Notes under the pieces: generated by a model
The model's database searches: none
Seen by the model: the letters and a program-made list of their open reading frames with translations, nothing else
Told to the model about the DNA's origin: nothing
Assembly (NCBI GenBank): GCA_050012355.1
Contig: JBEKHI010000415.1
Span: forward strand, 1-7,080
Source: JBEKHI01 sp050012355
Lineage (GTDB): Bacteria; Actinomycetota; Actinomycetes; Streptosporangiales; Streptosporangiaceae
Direction of reading: 5' to 3'
DNA: 7,080 nt
Made by a program: the position numbers and the translations under genes
Shown here: positions 5,966 through 7,080 of the stretch, in pieces
Layout of the letters: every line of letters begins with the position of its first letter
Numbering within the stretch: the first letter of the stretch is position 1

Positions 5966-6424
5966 TCAGGTACCTGTGGGCGCGGCTGGTTCACTGGGCT
6001 GAGCGGCTTGACTGGCAGCGTCGGCACGCCGGTGCCGTCGTGCGGCAGTGCGGAGTTCGAGGATGCGCGCGCCACCCGGTAGGGCGATCAGCAGGACCCC
6101 GAGGACAGCGGCGAGCAACAGCGCGACTCCCAGCGGCAGGTGACCGTGGGCGCCGAGATAGCTGATCTCCACGCTGCGGCTGTTCTGCAGGATGAAGATC
6201 AGCAGCAGGAGCAGCACTACCGTGAAAATGATCCCAGCGGTCCAGGCGGCGCTGATCCGGCTGCGCCGCGTTTCGGTGACGGGAGCCGGCGCGACGGTCT
6301 CCGGCGCCGCGGTCTCCGGGACAGCCGTTGTCTCCGGTGTTTCCGGAGCGACTGGATTGCCGCCCTGCTCTGGGCTCTCGGAGTCGGTTGGCTGACTCGG
6401 CTGCTGCGGTTGTTGTGCGACCAT
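5966..6424 (-). CDS. LapA/DUF1049-domain membrane protein
   Basis: 152 residues. I chose the ATG at 6424 because GGAGG lies 6 nt upstream; the frame is open further upstream but without a ribosome site. Residues 1-55 are a Pro/Glu/Thr/Ala-rich, probably disordered cytoplasmic tail with repeated PET motifs. Two hydrophobic helices follow (61-79 and 97-116), joined by FILQNSRSVEISYLG..GHLPLGVALLLA. The QN....V...(Y/F)LG......PLGVALLLA pattern is the hallmark of the LapA domain (Pfam DUF1049). The C-terminus is basic (RTAARRHRR) then Ala/Pro-rich. LapA helps lipopolysaccharide assembly in Gram-negative bacteria. Actinobacteria lack that pathway, so the role here is unknown but envelope-related. 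It may be read from an ECF-type promoter at 6535-6560 and is followed on the same strand by the surface-protein gene. Confidence 0.87.
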   Translation of the reverse strand: MVAQQPQQPSQPTDSESPEQGGNPVAPETPETTAVPETAAPETVAPAPVTETRRSRISAAWTAGIIFTVVLLLLLIFILQNSRSVEISYLGAHGHLPLGVALLLAAVLGVLLIALPGGARILELRTAARRHRRADAASQAAQPSEPAAPTGT

Positions 6425-6494
6425 ATGGCACCTCCCGGGTGGATACGGGGGTGAACTGCCCCCGGAAACGGGAGTCATGCGTGGTCAGCGCAGT

Positions 6495-6536
6495 TCCTTC
6501 ACGTGGCGCCGCGGATCCTTCACGTGGTGCCGCGGA
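6495..6536. repeat. 21-bp tandem repeat (two copies) upstream of the LapA-domain gene
   Basis: Copies at 6495-6515 and 6516-6536 differ at a single base (C/T). Each contains CACGTG and CCGCGG, both self-complementary. A degenerate third piece (CGCGGACG) follows. The repeat lies 71-112 nt before the start at 6424, between the candidate -10 and the gene. Confidence 0.85.
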
Positions 6537-6560
6537 CGATTCGCGGACGCGGGCGGTTCC
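6535..6560 (-). promoter_or_regulatory. Candidate ECF sigma-factor promoter for the LapA-domain gene
   Basis: On the minus strand GGAACC (6560-6555) is followed after 16 nt by CGTC (6538-6535), matching the ECF promoter layout. Transcription would start near 6528, giving a leader of about 105 nt that carries most of the tandem repeat. Confidence 0.5.
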
Positions 6561-6599
6561 GTATAAGCTCAGCGACGTCGCCCCGGGCTCCGGATCCGG

Positions 6600-6605
6600 T
6601 ATAGT
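6600..6605 (+). promoter_or_regulatory. Possible -10 box of the tRNA-Thr
   Basis: TATAGT ends 10 nt before the tRNA 5' end, so a start site at about 6612 would give a very short leader. There is no clear -35 box. An alternative is TATAAG at 6562-6567. Confidence 0.3.
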
Positions 6606-6615
6606 TCCAGGGCAG

Positions 6616-6654
6616 GCCCCGTTAGCTCAGTCGGCAGAGCGTCTCCATGGTAAG
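6616..6654 (+). tRNA. Truncated tRNA-Thr (anticodon GGT), 5' half only
   Basis: The order is acceptor strand GCCCCGT (6616-6622), TA, D stem GCTC/GAGC (6625-6628 and 6637-6640), G26, anticodon strand TCTCC (6642-6646), loop ATGGTAA (6647-6653) with anticodon GGT, and one further G. The expected GGAGA strand, T arm and the 3' acceptor strand (ACGGGGC) are missing; unrelated DNA starts at 6655. As it stands it cannot fold into a tRNA. The break directly after the anticodon loop is a typical position for tyrosine-recombinase integration. Confidence 0.8.
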
Positions 6655-6786
6655 TATCTCGCTCGAATCGGTGTGCTGACCAGCGAAAACGCAGGTTATG
6701 AGCGACCGGTATGCAGCAAAGTAGACGCTGAAAATCTGGTCTCGATAACGGGTCTGTCACAGTTGGATGATCTTGTGAGTTGATCG

Positions 6787-6813
6787 CCTTCCGGCCTCCG
6801 AAGGAGGCGAAGG
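6787..6813 (+). promoter_or_regulatory. Hairpin covering the Shine-Dalgarno of the DUF6907-like gene
   Basis: GCCTCC (6794-6799) pairs with GGAGGC (6803-6808) around a GAA loop. CCTTC (6787-6791) pairs with GAAGG (6809-6813), leaving a 2-nt bulge. The Shine-Dalgarno GGAGG (6803-6807) is fully paired in this structure. Confidence 0.4.
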
Positions 6814-6816
6814 TCC

Positions 6817-7080
6817 ATGCTGTCAACAGCGGAACGAAACGAAACGCGCGCCTGTACGCCATGGTGCGTCAAGCACTCGGGTGGGGTGCGCTTCTCCGAG
6901 CGGCACCAGACCGATTCGGGCAACGCCTGTTTGGTGCGGAGCGCGATGGAGGGTCGTACGCGGGTCATGGTGTACATCCCCGATCCCAAGGGATACGGTC
7001 CTGATGCGCTTATCCAGCTCAGCGCCCATGATGCGCGGGATCTTGCGGAAATGCTTCGCGTACTTGGGCATTCGGATCTG
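6817..7080 (+). CDS. DUF6907-like small protein (partial, 3' end outside window)
   Basis: 88 codons are open from the ATG at 6817 to the right edge; GGAGG lies 9 nt upstream. The N-terminal part CTPWCVKH...SERH gives C13, C17, H20 and H30. The later segment (L66-S68, then ARDLAEMLRVLG at 73-84) matches the C/PSWC...H....H and 'A..LA..L' layout of DUF6907, a family of unknown function in actinobacteria and their phages and elements. C13/C17/H20/H30 could bind a metal. The codons are GC-rich at the third position in this frame, unlike the overlapping alternatives. It is the first gene after the broken tRNA and points into the supposed element. Confidence 0.65.
   Translation, partial: MLSTAERNETRACTPWCVKHSGGVRFSERHQTDSGNACLVRSAMEGRTRVMVYIPDPKGYGPDALIQLSAHDARDLAEMLRVLGHSDL

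Larger units (their letters stand above)
6655..7080 (+). mobile_element. Putative left end of an integrated element (integrative element or prophage)
   Basis: Inferred from the abrupt loss of tRNA-Thr sequence at 6654/6655, the visibly less GC-rich 6655-6790, and the DUF6907-like gene, a family common in actinobacterial phages and integrative elements. No integrase or excisionase is visible. The right end lies outside the window. The region 6655-6816 has no gene that I can support. Confidence 0.4.

Noticed and set aside
6675..6742. GACCAG...CTGGTC inverted repeat in the DNA after the tRNA break
   Set aside because: Only 6-bp arms about 50 nt apart; expected by chance at this length.
6328..6783. 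151-residue plus-strand open frame across the tandem repeat and the tRNA
   Set aside because: It reads through the tRNA (giving the typical PLAQSAERLHGK translation) and opposes the LapA-domain gene at its start; it has no family resemblance.
6655..7080. Group I intron interrupting the tRNA-Thr in the anticodon loop
   Set aside because: I see no conserved core such as a GACTA-type P7 strand and no second exon within about 425 nt, and a coding frame with its own ribosome site occupies the region.

Overview
The window looks like the chromosome of a high-GC Gram-positive actinobacterium. Codons almost always end in G or C, Shine-Dalgarno sites of the GGAGG type precede most genes, one gene begins with GTG, and there are long Ala/Ser/Thr/Pro-rich envelope proteins and a Streptomyces-like tRNA-Thr 5' half. 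I cannot name the genus.

Layout. (1) Positions 1-2434, minus strand: two overlapping genes for a 2-oxoacid:acceptor oxidoreductase. A gamma-type subunit (1715-2434) is followed by a GltD-like flavoprotein with N- and C-terminal iron-sulphur modules (start at 1772, running off the left edge). Alpha and beta (TPP) subunits are expected just outside the window. Both proteins depart from their families at cofactor or substrate motifs. (2) Positions 2435-2739: a divergent intergenic region with a likely -10 element for the oxidoreductase operon and several dyad symmetries. (3) Positions 2740-4497, plus strand: a single-pass membrane protein with a roughly 400-residue Gly/Pro/Tyr/Phe-rich disordered cytoplasmic part and a small extracytoplasmic domain with a likely disulphide. 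(4) Positions 4498-4606: convergent terminator hairpins. (5) Positions 4607-5743, minus strand: a secreted, Ser/Thr-rich, C-terminally anchored surface protein. (6) Positions 5966-6424, minus strand: a LapA/DUF1049-domain two-helix membrane protein. (7) From 6425 on: the lapA-type upstream region with a 21-bp tandem repeat, then a tRNA-Thr(GGT) that stops right after its anticodon loop at 6654. Beyond it lie less GC-rich DNA and the start of a DUF6907-like gene (6817 to the right edge). This fits an integrated actinobacterial mobile element that entered at the tRNA.

The most useful regulatory observation is that the LapA-domain gene and the surface-protein gene each have an upstream match to an ECF sigma-factor promoter. 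The two share the blocks ACGGAACC and GAATCGTC with 16- or 17-nt spacing between GGAACC and CGTC, so the two envelope genes may form a small ECF (cell-envelope stress) regulon. The most interesting structural observation is the broken tRNA-Thr beside an element-type gene.
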